Source: Actinomycetota bacterium (lineage in GTDB: Bacteria > Actinomycetota > Acidimicrobiia > Acidimicrobiales > Ilumatobacteraceae). Taken from it: a DNA stretch of 46,348 nt. This document shows, in pieces, positions 23,662-33,491 of this stretch. The stretch spans positions 1 through 46,348 of the forward strand of contig JAQCGT010000008.1 in the NCBI GenBank assembly GCA_027730505.1, written 5' to 3'. The notes under the pieces are model-generated. The model did no database searches. It was not told the DNA's origin and was given only the letters and a program-made list of their open reading frames with translations. The first letter of the stretch is position 1, and the number at the start of each line of letters is the position of its first letter. The translations under genes were made by a program, and so were the position numbers.

Positions 23662-25419
23662 ATGTCGACCGCCCATTCACCGCTGCCTCCGTCCTCCGTC
23701 GACCCTCGCGTCCGGCTCGCCACCGCGGTGGGCCCCGTTCTCGCGTCGATCACCGGGCGAGACGATGCCGACCCGGTGGTGCGTCCCTCGGATCACGCCG
23801 ACGCCCAGGTAAACGGCGCCATGGCGCTGGCGCGCGAGGTCGGACGCCAACCGCGCGAGATCGCCGAGTCGGTGCTGTCATCAGGGGTGCTCGAAGGCAT
23901 CTGTTCCACGGCCGAGGTCGCCGGTCCCGGATTTCTCAACGTCACCTTTGACGCGTCGCTGCTCGACGGGCTTCTTGCAGCGATGGCCAGAGACGAGGCA
24001 CTCGGTACGCCTGTGGCTGCGAGCCCGCTTACGGTCGTCGTCGACTACTCGGCTCCGAACGTCGCGAAGGAGATGCACGTCGGGCATCTTCGGTCCACGG
24101 TCATTGGCGACGCGCTCGTGCGCCTGTACACCGCCGTCGGTCACCACGTGATCCGTGAGAACCACATCGGTGATTGGGGCCGGCCGTTCGGCATGTTGAT
24201 CGAGCATCTTCTCGACCTCGGCACTGATGTCGCAGCCGCCGGACTCGGTCAGGGAGATCTCGACGGTTTCTACAAGGCGGCCAACGTCAAATTTGACCAG
24301 TCACCCGAATTCCAGGAGCGGTCGCGCGAACGGGTCGTGCTCTTGCAGTCCGGTGATCCGGAGACTCGGGAACTCTGGGACCGGTTGGTCGCCATGTCGA
24401 CCGAGTACTTCAACACCGTGTACTCGAAGCTTGGAGTGCTCTTGGTCGACGATGACCTGGCGGGAGAGAGTCTCTATCAGCCCTTGATGCCGGGAACCCT
24501 CTCTCGGCTCGAAGCCTCGGGTCTCATGACCGAGAGCGACGGGGCGAGCGTCGTGTTCCCTCCGGGCTTCACCAACCGTGACGGCGACCCGCTGCCGCTG
24601 ATCGTTCGTGCCCGTACCGGCGGGTTCAACTACGCCACGAGCGATCTCAGTTGCGTGATCGACCGTGTCGAACGCCTCGGCGCCGACCTCATGCTCTACG
24701 TGGTCGGCGCCCCCCAGCAGCAGCACCTCGAGATGGTCTTCGCTGTTGCGAAGATGGCAGGTTGGATGCCTGACGGTGTCGAGGCGGTGCACGTCGCGTT
24801 CGGCAACGTGCTCGGTCAGGACCGCAAGATGCTGCGCAGTCGCAGCGGCGAATCGGTGAAGTTGGTTGACCTGCTTGACGAGGCTGTGGAGCGCGCCCTC
24901 GCTGCCGTCTCCGAGAAGAATCCCGATCTCAGCCCCGACGAGCAAGGCGACGTGGCGCGAATGATCGGGATCGGTGCCGTGAAGTACGCCGATCTGTCGA
25001 CGGATCGCGTGCGCGATTACGTGTTCGACTGGGACCGGATGTTGGCCTTCGACGGAAACACTGCCCCCTATCTGCAGTACGCCCATGCCCGTATTCGGTC
25101 GATCTTCCGTCGAGCCGATGAACTCGGTGTGGCGATGACCGCTCACGCTGTGGTTGAGCCGGCTGAACGGGTGCTCGCGTTGCGACTGCTCTCCCACGGC
25201 ACGGTCGTGGCCGATGCCGTGTCGGCCAACGCTCCCCACCGACTGTGCACCCATCTGTTCGACCTTGCTCAAGACTTCACGGCGTTCTATGAACAGTGCC
25301 CGGTGCTGCGCTCTGATGACGAGGTCCGCGGCTCGCGTCTCGCACTGTGTGACCTGACAGCCCGGACGCTTGCGCACGGTCTCGGACTGCTCGGCATCGA
25401 CGCCCCGGAGCGGATGTGA
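23662..25419 (+). CDS. argS: Arginyl-tRNA synthetase
   Basis: A 585-residue class I synthetase. The HIGH motif is HVGH (139-142) in APNVAKEMHVGHLRST; FGNVLGQDRKMLRSRSGE occupies the KMSKS region. The anticodon-binding domain with LQYAHARIRSIFRRA and the C-terminal LFDLAQDFTAFYEQCPVL complete it. The N-terminal additional domain covers about residues 15-95. The first gene of the actinobacterial argS-lysA-hom-thrC-rho cluster; its stop overlaps the lysA GTG by 4 bases. Confidence 0.97.
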   Translation: MSTAHSPLPPSSVDPRVRLATAVGPVLASITGRDDADPVVRPSDHADAQVNGAMALAREVGRQPREIAESVLSSGVLEGICSTAEVAGPGFLNVTFDASLLDGLLAAMARDEALGTPVAASPLTVVVDYSAPNVAKEMHVGHLRSTVIGDALVRLYTAVGHHVIRENHIGDWGRPFGMLIEHLLDLGTDVAAAGLGQGDLDGFYKAANVKFDQSPEFQERSRERVVLLQSGDPETRELWDRLVAMSTEYFNTVYSKLGVLLVDDDLAGESLYQPLMPGTLSRLEASGLMTESDGASVVFPPGFTNRDGDPLPLIVRARTGGFNYATSDLSCVIDRVERLGADLMLYVVGAPQQQHLEMVFAVAKMAGWMPDGVEAVHVAFGNVLGQDRKMLRSRSGESVKLVDLLDEAVERALAAVSEKNPDLSPDEQGDVARMIGIGAVKYADLSTDRVRDYVFDWDRMLAFDGNTAPYLQYAHARIRSIFRRADELGVAMTAHAVVEPAERVLALRLLSHGTVVADAVSANAPHRLCTHLFDLAQDFTAFYEQCPVLRSDDEVRGSRLALCDLTARTLAHGLGLLGIDAPERM

Positions 25420-26702
25420 CCGTCCTTCCCGAACGGCTGTTGCCCGACACGGCTGATGTCGACGTCGATGGGATGCTGCGCGTTGGTGGCTGTCGACTCG
25501 ACGATCTCGCTGAGCGGTTCGGCACACCGCTGTTCGTCTATGACGAGCAGCACCTGCGGGCCCGCTGCCGGGAGGCCGTTGCAACGTTCGGGTCTGAGCG
25601 GGTGGTCTATGCCACTAAGGCGTTCCTGTGTCGGGCGATGGCCGATGTCGCTCACAGCGAAGGGCTCCTGCTCGACGTGGCCTCGGGTGGTGAGTTGCAC
25701 GTTGTGCTGGCTGCTGGGGTTCCAGCCAGTTCGTGTGTGCTTCACGGGAACAACAAAAGCGTGGCCGAACTGCGGATGGCGATGAGTGCCGGCGTGCGCC
25801 ATCTCGTCGTCGACTCGTTCGACGAGATGGATCGAATCGAGGCACTCGTTGCAGAGGGACTGCCAAAGCCCGATGTGCTCGTCCGTGTGACGCCGGGTGT
25901 GCACGCCCATACGCACGAGTTCATCGCCACCGGACAGGACGACTCGAAGTTCGGATTCAACCTTGCGAATGGTGACGCCATGCTCGCCGTCGAGCGCGCT
26001 CAGGGCTCATCGGCGATGAATCTGGTCGGCACCCACTGCCACATCGGCTCGAACGTCTTCGATGCTGGTGGCTTCGCCCGAGCAGCTGAGGTGATGGCCC
26101 GTTTCGCGGCGCCGCTCGATCTGCCCGAACTCGTCCTCGGTGGGGGACTTGGCGTTGCTTACGTGGCATCCGAGGAGGCGCCCACAATCTCGGCGTGGGG
26201 TTCGGCGCTGCTCGACGCGTGCGACCACGTTGGTGTCAGCTCCCGGGTGAGTGTGGAGCCGGGCCGCTCGATCGTGGCCTCGGCGGCGGTCACCGTCTAT
26301 TCGGTCGGCACGATGAAGGACATCCCCGGTATCCGCCGATACATCGCGGTTGACGGTGGTATGAGTGACAATCCGCGTCCTGTGCTGTACGGCTCGGGTT
26401 ACGAAGCAACGCTCGCCCGAGCACCGTTCGCCGAACGGCCGATGGCTGCACGCATCGTCGGTAAGCACTGCGAGAGCGGCGATGTGCTCCTAGCCGATGC
26501 CCGACTTCCCGCTGACACCACCGTCGGTGATCTTCTTGTCACGCCGGTCACCGGTGCGTATGGGCACTCGATGGGATCGAACTACAACAAGGTTCTCCGC
26601 CCGGCGGTCGTGTTTGTCAGCGATGGGATTGTTCGTCAAGTGGTTCGTCGTGAGACCTTCGACGATCTCTTGGCCACCGATACGTTCGACGCCGGATGCT
26701 GA
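25416..26702 (+). CDS. lysA: Diaminopimelate decarboxylase
   Basis: A 428-residue PLP enzyme that makes lysine from meso-diaminopimelate. The PLP lysine is Lys68 in VVYATKAF. GTHCHIGSNV, LVLGGGLGVAY, SVEPGRSIV, GKHCESGDVL (active-site Cys) and GAYGHSMGSNYN are all present. GTG 25416 overlaps the argS stop (GTGA). It ends 5 bases before a convergent enoyl-CoA hydratase gene that separates it from hom. Confidence 0.96.
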   Translation: MTVLPERLLPDTADVDVDGMLRVGGCRLDDLAERFGTPLFVYDEQHLRARCREAVATFGSERVVYATKAFLCRAMADVAHSEGLLLDVASGGELHVVLAAGVPASSCVLHGNNKSVAELRMAMSAGVRHLVVDSFDEMDRIEALVAEGLPKPDVLVRVTPGVHAHTHEFIATGQDDSKFGFNLANGDAMLAVERAQGSSAMNLVGTHCHIGSNVFDAGGFARAAEVMARFAAPLDLPELVLGGGLGVAYVASEEAPTISAWGSALLDACDHVGVSSRVSVEPGRSIVASAAVTVYSVGTMKDIPGIRRYIAVDGGMSDNPRPVLYGSGYEATLARAPFAERPMAARIVGKHCESGDVLLADARLPADTTVGDLLVTPVTGAYGHSMGSNYNKVLRPAVVFVSDGIVRQVVRRETFDDLLATDTFDAGC

Positions 26703-26707
26703 GACGC

Positions 26708-27505
26708 TCAACGACCGCGGTCAGCGAGGTACTGCGCCGAAGCAGCCCGTGACTCGGGATCGTGTAGGGCGACGACGAGGGTGTCTGCGTCGTTGGCATT
26801 GCGACGAGTGCCAGCCATCTCCTCCATCACGGCGTCGACTTGTGTGAGGGTGGCCCTGATAGCGAACATCGGTTTCGTCGCGAGCGACCTGGCGAGCTTC
26901 ATGGCCTCGGTCACCACGTCGGCGTCGTCGATGACGCGATTGACGAAGCGCAGCGCATGAGCCTCGGCGGCATCAAACGGGCGGCACGTCAAGATCAGCT
27001 CCTTGGCGACTGCCGGACCGACTTCGCGCGCCAGTCGAGGGACACCGCCCCACGCCAGCGGGATACCGAGGTCCACCTCGGGGATCGAGAACGTGGTCCC
27101 GGCTGCCGCTAACCGGAGGTCGCACGAGGCGGTGAGCACCACGCCGCCGCCGACACAGTGACCGTGCACCGCCGCAATGGTGAGCGGGCGCATGTCTGTC
27201 ACCGTCTCGGCCATCACTCTGCCGAGGTCGGCGCCGGCGCGCGGGTCGTTGCCACCGTAGACACCGGAGAAGTCGGCGAGGTCGAAGCCGGCGGTGAAGG
27301 CCCGCCCCTCGCCGCGTACCACGACGACTTTGATCTCGTGTTGGCGGTCGATCCATCGACAGAGGTCCACCAATTCGGTCATGAGGGCGATCGACAGCGC
27401 GTTCAGTCGCTCCGGCCTGTTGAGCACAATCGTGCCGATTGCCGTGCCGCTGTCGTGCTCCCACCGCAGGTTCTCGAGATGGGGAATCGGGTCGGCGTGG
27501 TCCAT
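26708..27505 (-). CDS. Enoyl-CoA hydratase/isomerase family protein
   Basis: A 265-residue crotonase-fold protein with VLNRPERLNALSIALM, FTAGFDLADFSG (oxyanion hole) and GHCVGGGVVLTASCDLRLA. The first hydratase Glu is Val here (GGGVVL), while the second is kept in FSIPEVDLG. One-Glu members include isomerases and other crotonases, so hydratase activity is uncertain. The gene interrupts lysA-hom on the opposite strand. Between it and hom, 27514-27525 has CGAAG-CA-CTTCG, a small inverted repeat that may be regulatory. Confidence 0.88.
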   Translation of the reverse strand: MDHADPIPHLENLRWEHDSGTAIGTIVLNRPERLNALSIALMTELVDLCRWIDRQHEIKVVVVRGEGRAFTAGFDLADFSGVYGGNDPRAGADLGRVMAETVTDMRPLTIAAVHGHCVGGGVVLTASCDLRLAAAGTTFSIPEVDLGIPLAWGGVPRLAREVGPAVAKELILTCRPFDAAEAHALRFVNRVIDDADVVTEAMKLARSLATKPMFAIRATLTQVDAVMEEMAGTRRNANDADTLVVALHDPESRAASAQYLADRGR

Positions 27506-27578
27506 CCCGACATCGAAGCACTTCGGCGTTCGACGGTGCGGATCGGGACGTCATGGGCGGGGTCGATCGTGCGACGGA

Positions 27579-27584
27579 TAGCCT
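27579..27584 (+). promoter_or_regulatory. Candidate leaderless -10 of hom
   Basis: TAGCCT, 8 bases before GTG 27593, supporting that start for hom-thrC. Confidence 0.45.
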
Positions 27585-27592
27585 CCCGAGGC

Positions 27593-28900
27593 GTGTCGAA
27601 CGAGCCGAGTGATCAGCCCACCCGTGTCCGCATCGGCCTGCTTGGCTGCGGCAATGTCGGTGGCGCTCTGGTGCCTCTGTTGGAGTCGCAGCGGGGGGCG
27701 ATCGCGGCACGCACCGGAATCGACCCGGTGATTACGAGAGTTGCGGTTCGCAACACTGCGCGTGACCGTGGCATCGACTTGGCCGAGGGTGTTCTGACTC
27801 GCGACGCCATGGCGGTGGTGGCTGACCCTGACGTCGACCTCGTCGTCGAGGTGATCGGTGGGATCGAACCAGCTCGCGAACTGATCATGGCCGCGTTGTC
27901 GGCAGGCAAGCCGGTCGTGACTGGCAACAAGGAGTTGCTGGCCAATCACGGTGCGGAACTGTTCGCTCTCGCCGACGCCAATGGTGTCGACCTTCTCTTC
28001 GAAGCGGCGGTCGCTGGTGGGATCCCGCTCATCCGTCCGTTGCGGGAGAGCCTGAGGGGTGAGCCGATCACCAGAGTGATGGGCATCTTGAACGGCACCA
28101 CGAACTACATCTTGTCCAAGATGTCGAACGAGGGCGCCGACTATGGCGACGCCTTGGCCGAGGCGCAGCGACTCGGCTACGCCGAGCGTGATCCCACGGC
28201 TGACGTCGAGGGCTATGACGCCGGCGCGAAAGCGGCGATTATCGCCTCGATCGCTTTCGGGGTGAAAGTCGTTGCCGGTGACGTCTACCACGAGGGGATC
28301 AGCGGCATTACAGCTGGCGACATCGCCATTGCCCGCAGGCTCGGGTATGTGGTCAAGCTGCTCGGCATCGCAGAGCGTGAGGCCGACAGCGGTGAGGTCG
28401 CCGTTCGGGTCCATCCGGCGATGGTGCCGATTGACCATCCCCTTGCATCGGTCCGAGACTCGTACAACGCGGTGTTCGTCGAAGGTGATGCTGTCGGCTC
28501 GCTCATGTTCTACGGGCGCGGTGCGGGCGGCAACCCCACGGCGAGCGCCGTGCTCGGCGATCTCATCGATGCGGCGGTGAACCTCGCAAGTGGAACGCAT
28601 GGAGCGCTCGGCACGTTCGGGCGGGCTCGCATGCGACCGATCGATGCGACAAGCGCTGAATACCTGCTGGCCCTCGATGTGGCCGATCAGCCGGGCGTTC
28701 TCCACCAGGTGACCGGTGTATTCGCCCGACACGGCGTGAGCATCAGGGCGGCCGAACAAGAGGGGGCCGGACCCGAAGCACGCCTGGTGTTCATCACCCA
28801 TGACGCTGTTGAATCGGCAGTGCAATCGACGGTGCGTGATCTGCGCGAACTCGAGGTCGTCCGCCGGGTCGGCGGCTTGCTGCGGGTGATCGGTTCCTGA
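27593..28900 (+). CDS. hom: Homoserine dehydrogenase with ACT domain
   Basis: A 435-residue enzyme reducing aspartate semialdehyde to homoserine. The N-terminal Rossmann motif is GLLGCGNVGG; ELLANHGAELFALAD, EAAVAGGIPLIRPLRESL and GILNGTTNYILSKM are catalytic-domain marks. GYDAGAKAAIIASIAFG follows, and the C-terminal ACT domain (LLALDVADQPGVLHQVTGVF) probably senses threonine. GTG 27593 is chosen since the open frame further upstream runs antisense through the hydratase gene. Its TGA shares one base with the thrC ATG. Confidence 0.96.
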   Translation: MSNEPSDQPTRVRIGLLGCGNVGGALVPLLESQRGAIAARTGIDPVITRVAVRNTARDRGIDLAEGVLTRDAMAVVADPDVDLVVEVIGGIEPARELIMAALSAGKPVVTGNKELLANHGAELFALADANGVDLLFEAAVAGGIPLIRPLRESLRGEPITRVMGILNGTTNYILSKMSNEGADYGDALAEAQRLGYAERDPTADVEGYDAGAKAAIIASIAFGVKVVAGDVYHEGISGITAGDIAIARRLGYVVKLLGIAEREADSGEVAVRVHPAMVPIDHPLASVRDSYNAVFVEGDAVGSLMFYGRGAGGNPTASAVLGDLIDAAVNLASGTHGALGTFGRARMRPIDATSAEYLLALDVADQPGVLHQVTGVFARHGVSIRAAEQEGAGPEARLVFITHDAVESAVQSTVRDLRELEVVRRVGGLLRVIGS

Positions 28901-30276
28901 TGCGTTTTCGCTCGACGCGCGGTGCCGCCCCCGAGCTCGGATTCTCCGACACGCTGTTGTCGGGTCTTGCGCCTGACGGTGGGCTGTACGTGCCGGAGCG
29001 TTGGCCGATGCTCGATGTCCCGTCGGCGGCCGACGATTACGCAACGACAGCAGCGAAGGTGATGTCGCCGTACGTCGGCGACGACATCGATGGTGAGGCC
29101 CTCACCTCGATGTGTCGGGAGGCCTATGCCACGTTCCGTCACCCGGCCGTCGCGCCGCTCGTGCAGATCGATGACCACCAGTGGGTTCTCGAGTTGTTCC
29201 ACGGGCCGACGCTGGCGTTCAAAGACGTTGCGTTGCAGTTGGTCGGCCGTTTGTTCGATCACGTGCTTGCTGAGCGGTCGGAGCGGATCACGATCGTCGG
29301 GGCAACCAGTGGTGACACCGGATCTGCGGCCATCGACGGTGTCCGGCACTGCTCGAATGTCGACATCGTGATTCTCTATCCGCAGGGTCGTACCAGTGAG
29401 GTGCAACGTCGGCAGATGACGACTGTCGACGCGCCGAATGTCCATACGGTCGCTGTCGACGGAACCTTCGACGACTGCCAGGACCTGGTGAAGGCGATGT
29501 TCGCTGATCCGGTGTTGCGAGCTGAGTTGAAGCTCTCGGCGGTGAACTCGATCAACTGGGCTCGCGTGATGGCGCAGGTCGTGTATTACGTCACGGCCTC
29601 CAACGCGCTCAGTGGTCCGGTTCGGTTCTCGGTCCCGACGGGGAACTTCGGCAACGTCCTGGCCGGCTGGATTGCCCGCCGTTCTGGCGCGCCGATCCGA
29701 GACTTCATCGTGTCATCGAATGCCAACGACATCTTGACGAGGTTCATCGAGCACGGTGACATGTCGATGGGGGAGGTCGTGCCCACGCTGAGCCCAAGCA
29801 TGGACATCCAGGTCTCGTCGAACTTCGAGCGATTGCTCTTCGAGATGGTTGGCCGAGATGGTGCTGCCACGGCGGAGCGCCTCGCCGGTTTCCGCGACTC
29901 GGGTCGACTCGACGTTCCCGAATCGGCGATGGACGAGTGGATCCGAGGTTCGTTCCGGGCATTCCGAGTCGATGACGCCGCAACGCTCACGGAGATTTCG
30001 AGGGTTCACGCCGAGTGCGGAATGCTCATTGATCCGCACACCGCAACCGCCACGGCGGCCGCCCGGGAGCTGGTCGACGATGCGGACGTCATCAGCCTCG
30101 CCACAGCACACCCGGCAAAGTTCCCCGATGCGGTCGAGCAGGCGACGGGAATCCGACCGGAGTTGCCGGGCGCGCTCGTCGATCTGATGGATCGTCCCGA
30201 GCGGATTGTGAGGTTGCCAGCCGATCTGGCAGCAATCACCGACTTCGTGCGGTCAGTGTCGAGAGTGGTCGGGTGA
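28900..30276 (+). CDS. thrC: Threonine synthase
   Basis: A 458-residue PLP enzyme converting phosphohomoserine to threonine. The PLP Lys108 is in FHGPTLAFKDVALQLVGR, and the phosphate loop in GATSGDTGSAAI. The N-terminus (MRFRSTRGAAPELGFSDTLL, SGLAPDGGLYVPE) and total length match the longer E. coli/yeast-type enzyme rather than the roughly 350-residue mycobacterial one. In Mycobacterium thrB follows thrC; here the next gene is rho. Confidence 0.95.
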   Translation: MRFRSTRGAAPELGFSDTLLSGLAPDGGLYVPERWPMLDVPSAADDYATTAAKVMSPYVGDDIDGEALTSMCREAYATFRHPAVAPLVQIDDHQWVLELFHGPTLAFKDVALQLVGRLFDHVLAERSERITIVGATSGDTGSAAIDGVRHCSNVDIVILYPQGRTSEVQRRQMTTVDAPNVHTVAVDGTFDDCQDLVKAMFADPVLRAELKLSAVNSINWARVMAQVVYYVTASNALSGPVRFSVPTGNFGNVLAGWIARRSGAPIRDFIVSSNANDILTRFIEHGDMSMGEVVPTLSPSMDIQVSSNFERLLFEMVGRDGAATAERLAGFRDSGRLDVPESAMDEWIRGSFRAFRVDDAATLTEISRVHAECGMLIDPHTATATAAARELVDDADVISLATAHPAKFPDAVEQATGIRPELPGALVDLMDRPERIVRLPADLAAITDFVRSVSRVVG

Positions 30277-30305
30277 TTGCGCACTCGGTGCGGCGCTGGT
30301 AGGTT
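30277..30305 (+). promoter_or_regulatory. rho promoter
   Basis: TTGCGC (30277-30282), 17 bases, TAGGTT (30300-30305). It begins at the base after the thrC stop. Transcription would start at about 30312, leaving a leader of about 175 bases before rho. Confidence 0.6.
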
Positions 30306-30310
30306 TCACC

Positions 30311-30329
30311 CGTCGGGTTTCTCCCGACG
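30311..30329 (+). promoter_or_regulatory. Stem-loop at the predicted 5' end of the rho leader
   Basis: CGTCGGG-TTTCT-CCCGACG, a perfect 7-bp stem with a 5-base loop and no T tract after it, so it is not a standard terminator. A second possible pairing downstream is CGTCCGT (30346-30352) with ACGGACG (30379-30385). The leader may serve Rho autoregulation or protect the 5' end; that is inference. Confidence 0.5.
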
Positions 30330-30488
30330 ACACGGCGCCGATGGGCGTCCGTCCCGGAAACCTCTGATCTCCTTGGTCACGGACGGTCCGGGTGGCCCTT
30401 TCGACACATCTCTTCTGGCGATTGCCGCCAGCCGGGTCCTGGTCCGTGTGTACATCGTCCCGCCATCGTCGGCGGAGAGAAGGTGATC

Positions 30489-32207
<1,719 letters not shown>

Positions 32208-32234
32208 TCGGCGCAATTCGTCACATACCGCCGC

Positions 32235-32258
32235 TAGCCTTCCCCCGCCGAAGAGGAG
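32235..32258 (+). promoter_or_regulatory. rpmE promoter -10 and ribosome-binding site
   Basis: TAGCCT (32235-32240) is a possible -10 in the 57-base gap after rho. AGAGGAG (32252-32258), 6 bases before ATG 32265, is a strong Shine-Dalgarno sequence, in contrast to the many leaderless starts nearby. Confidence 0.5.
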
Positions 32259-32264
32259 ATTCCG

Positions 32265-32477
32265 ATGAAGTCCGACATCCATCCCAATTACGACGTCGTC
32301 ACGGTCCGTTGTTCGTGTGGCAATGCCTTCGAGACCCGCTCAACCCGAACGGGCGAGCAGATTCTTGAACTCTGCAACGAGTGCCATCCGTTCTTCACCG
32401 GCAAGCAGAAGCTGGTCGACTCCGGTGGTCGCGTCGAGCGCTTCAACAAGCGCTACGGCGAGCGCTCTAAGAAGTGA
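32265..32477 (+). CDS. rpmE: 50S ribosomal protein L31, zinc form
   Basis: A 70-residue L31 starting [19 protein letters not shown]. Cys16, Cys18, Cys37 and Cys40 (RCSCG and [13 protein letters not shown]) are kept, so this is the zinc-binding C+ form, not the zinc-free paralogue. It lies between rho and prfA as in other actinobacteria. Confidence 0.98.
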   Translation: MKSDIHPNYDVVTVRCSCGNAFETRSTRTGEQILELCNECHPFFTGKQKLVDSGGRVERFNKRYGERSKK

Positions 32478-32489
32478 CGCCGGCGATCG

Positions 32490-33491
32490 GTGACCGCCAC
32501 CGATGACGCCCCTGAGCGGCGCTCGCGGCTGATCTCATCTGCGTTGCGCAGCCTCGTCGGCGATGAGCGGGCGGGTGAGCCGGAGATCTTTCCCGGTGGT
32601 GTCGCATTGCACGCTGAATCGTCCAGCCACATCTGGCTTGACGATCGACCAGATCGCCTCATCGCCGTTGCGATGCTGCTCACGGCGCGAGCCGGGCGTT
32701 CAGCTCTCAGAATCATCCTCCCCGCGGAGCGGGCAACCGAGGCACAGATCGTGGCTCGCCGAGCCACGCAATGGTCGACTCCGGCCGAGGTGGTGATCCT
32801 CGATGGACGTTCGACGTCGCTGGTCGTTGCCGGCGCGCACGTGCCTGAGCGGTCGCTCGATCCCACCCATGAGCACTTCGTGACGACGATCACCGCCGCT
32901 GGCGCCGACGTCGTGGTTGAGCACGGGGTGCTCACGGGCGAAGTTGCCGGTCTCGAGGTGTGTCGCGTCGTCGACGACTCCGATGGTGCACGACTTGAGG
33001 TGGGCGTCGGTGCTCACGATCGAGAGGCGTTCAGAATGCTCCACGGGGAGACCCCAGCAGCAGAGTCGCTCGCTCGAATCGTCGCTGCTGTGAAAGAGAT
33101 CAGAGCGCCCGGCGCCGACCCTCACCCCCTCAAGCGTCTCGCTCCCGAACGAGCGCTGCGCCGTCGCTTGCTCGACACTCCGGCACTGGTCGGCGCCGAG
33201 TCACTCGAACCCGTGCCATCCGTGAGTGCGGCCGCTGGACCTGGCGACCCCGCTCCGGCCCACCTCGTCGGAGTCCGAGACGGCTCGCGAACCCTCATTG
33301 CATGTACGACCGGAACTGACCTCGGTGCTGCCGCAGACGCGTTCGACACCTTCCACTGGCGCCGAGAGGCCAATCAACTTGATTCGCTGGTCATCGCCGT
33401 CCCTGAACGGAACCGCCTTCGCTCCGTCGATGAACTCGCTGCGTTGAGCGGCATCCCGACCGCCGTCGTGTCGATACCGGATCGGTCATGA
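32490..33491 (+). CDS. Unrecognised protein between rpmE and prfA
   Basis: A 333-residue protein with no signal peptide, membrane helix or motif I can name. It is Ala/Arg/Asp-rich and probably cytoplasmic. Segments that look conserved are HIWLDDRPDRLIAVAML, GADPHPLKRLAPERALRRRL and the C-terminal WRREANQLDSLVIAVPERN. GTG 32490 lies 12 bases after the rpmE stop, and its stop overlaps the prfA ATG by 4 bases, so it is translated with prfA. In Mycobacterium prfA directly follows rpmE. Its place suggests a role tied to translation, but the sequence does not show one. Confidence 0.8.
   Translation: MTATDDAPERRSRLISSALRSLVGDERAGEPEIFPGGVALHAESSSHIWLDDRPDRLIAVAMLLTARAGRSALRIILPAERATEAQIVARRATQWSTPAEVVILDGRSTSLVVAGAHVPERSLDPTHEHFVTTITAAGADVVVEHGVLTGEVAGLEVCRVVDDSDGARLEVGVGAHDREAFRMLHGETPAAESLARIVAAVKEIRAPGADPHPLKRLAPERALRRRLLDTPALVGAESLEPVPSVSAAAGPGDPAPAHLVGVRDGSRTLIACTTGTDLGAAADAFDTFHWRREANQLDSLVIAVPERNRLRSVDELAALSGIPTAVVSIPDRS

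Noticed and set aside
24301-25584. 427-residue minus-strand frame under argS
   Set aside because: It is a GC-skew shadow of argS, with His/Arg-rich sequence and no motif.
27551-29044. 497-residue minus-strand frame under hom
   Set aside because: It is antisense to a well-supported hom gene and has low-complexity Arg/His composition.
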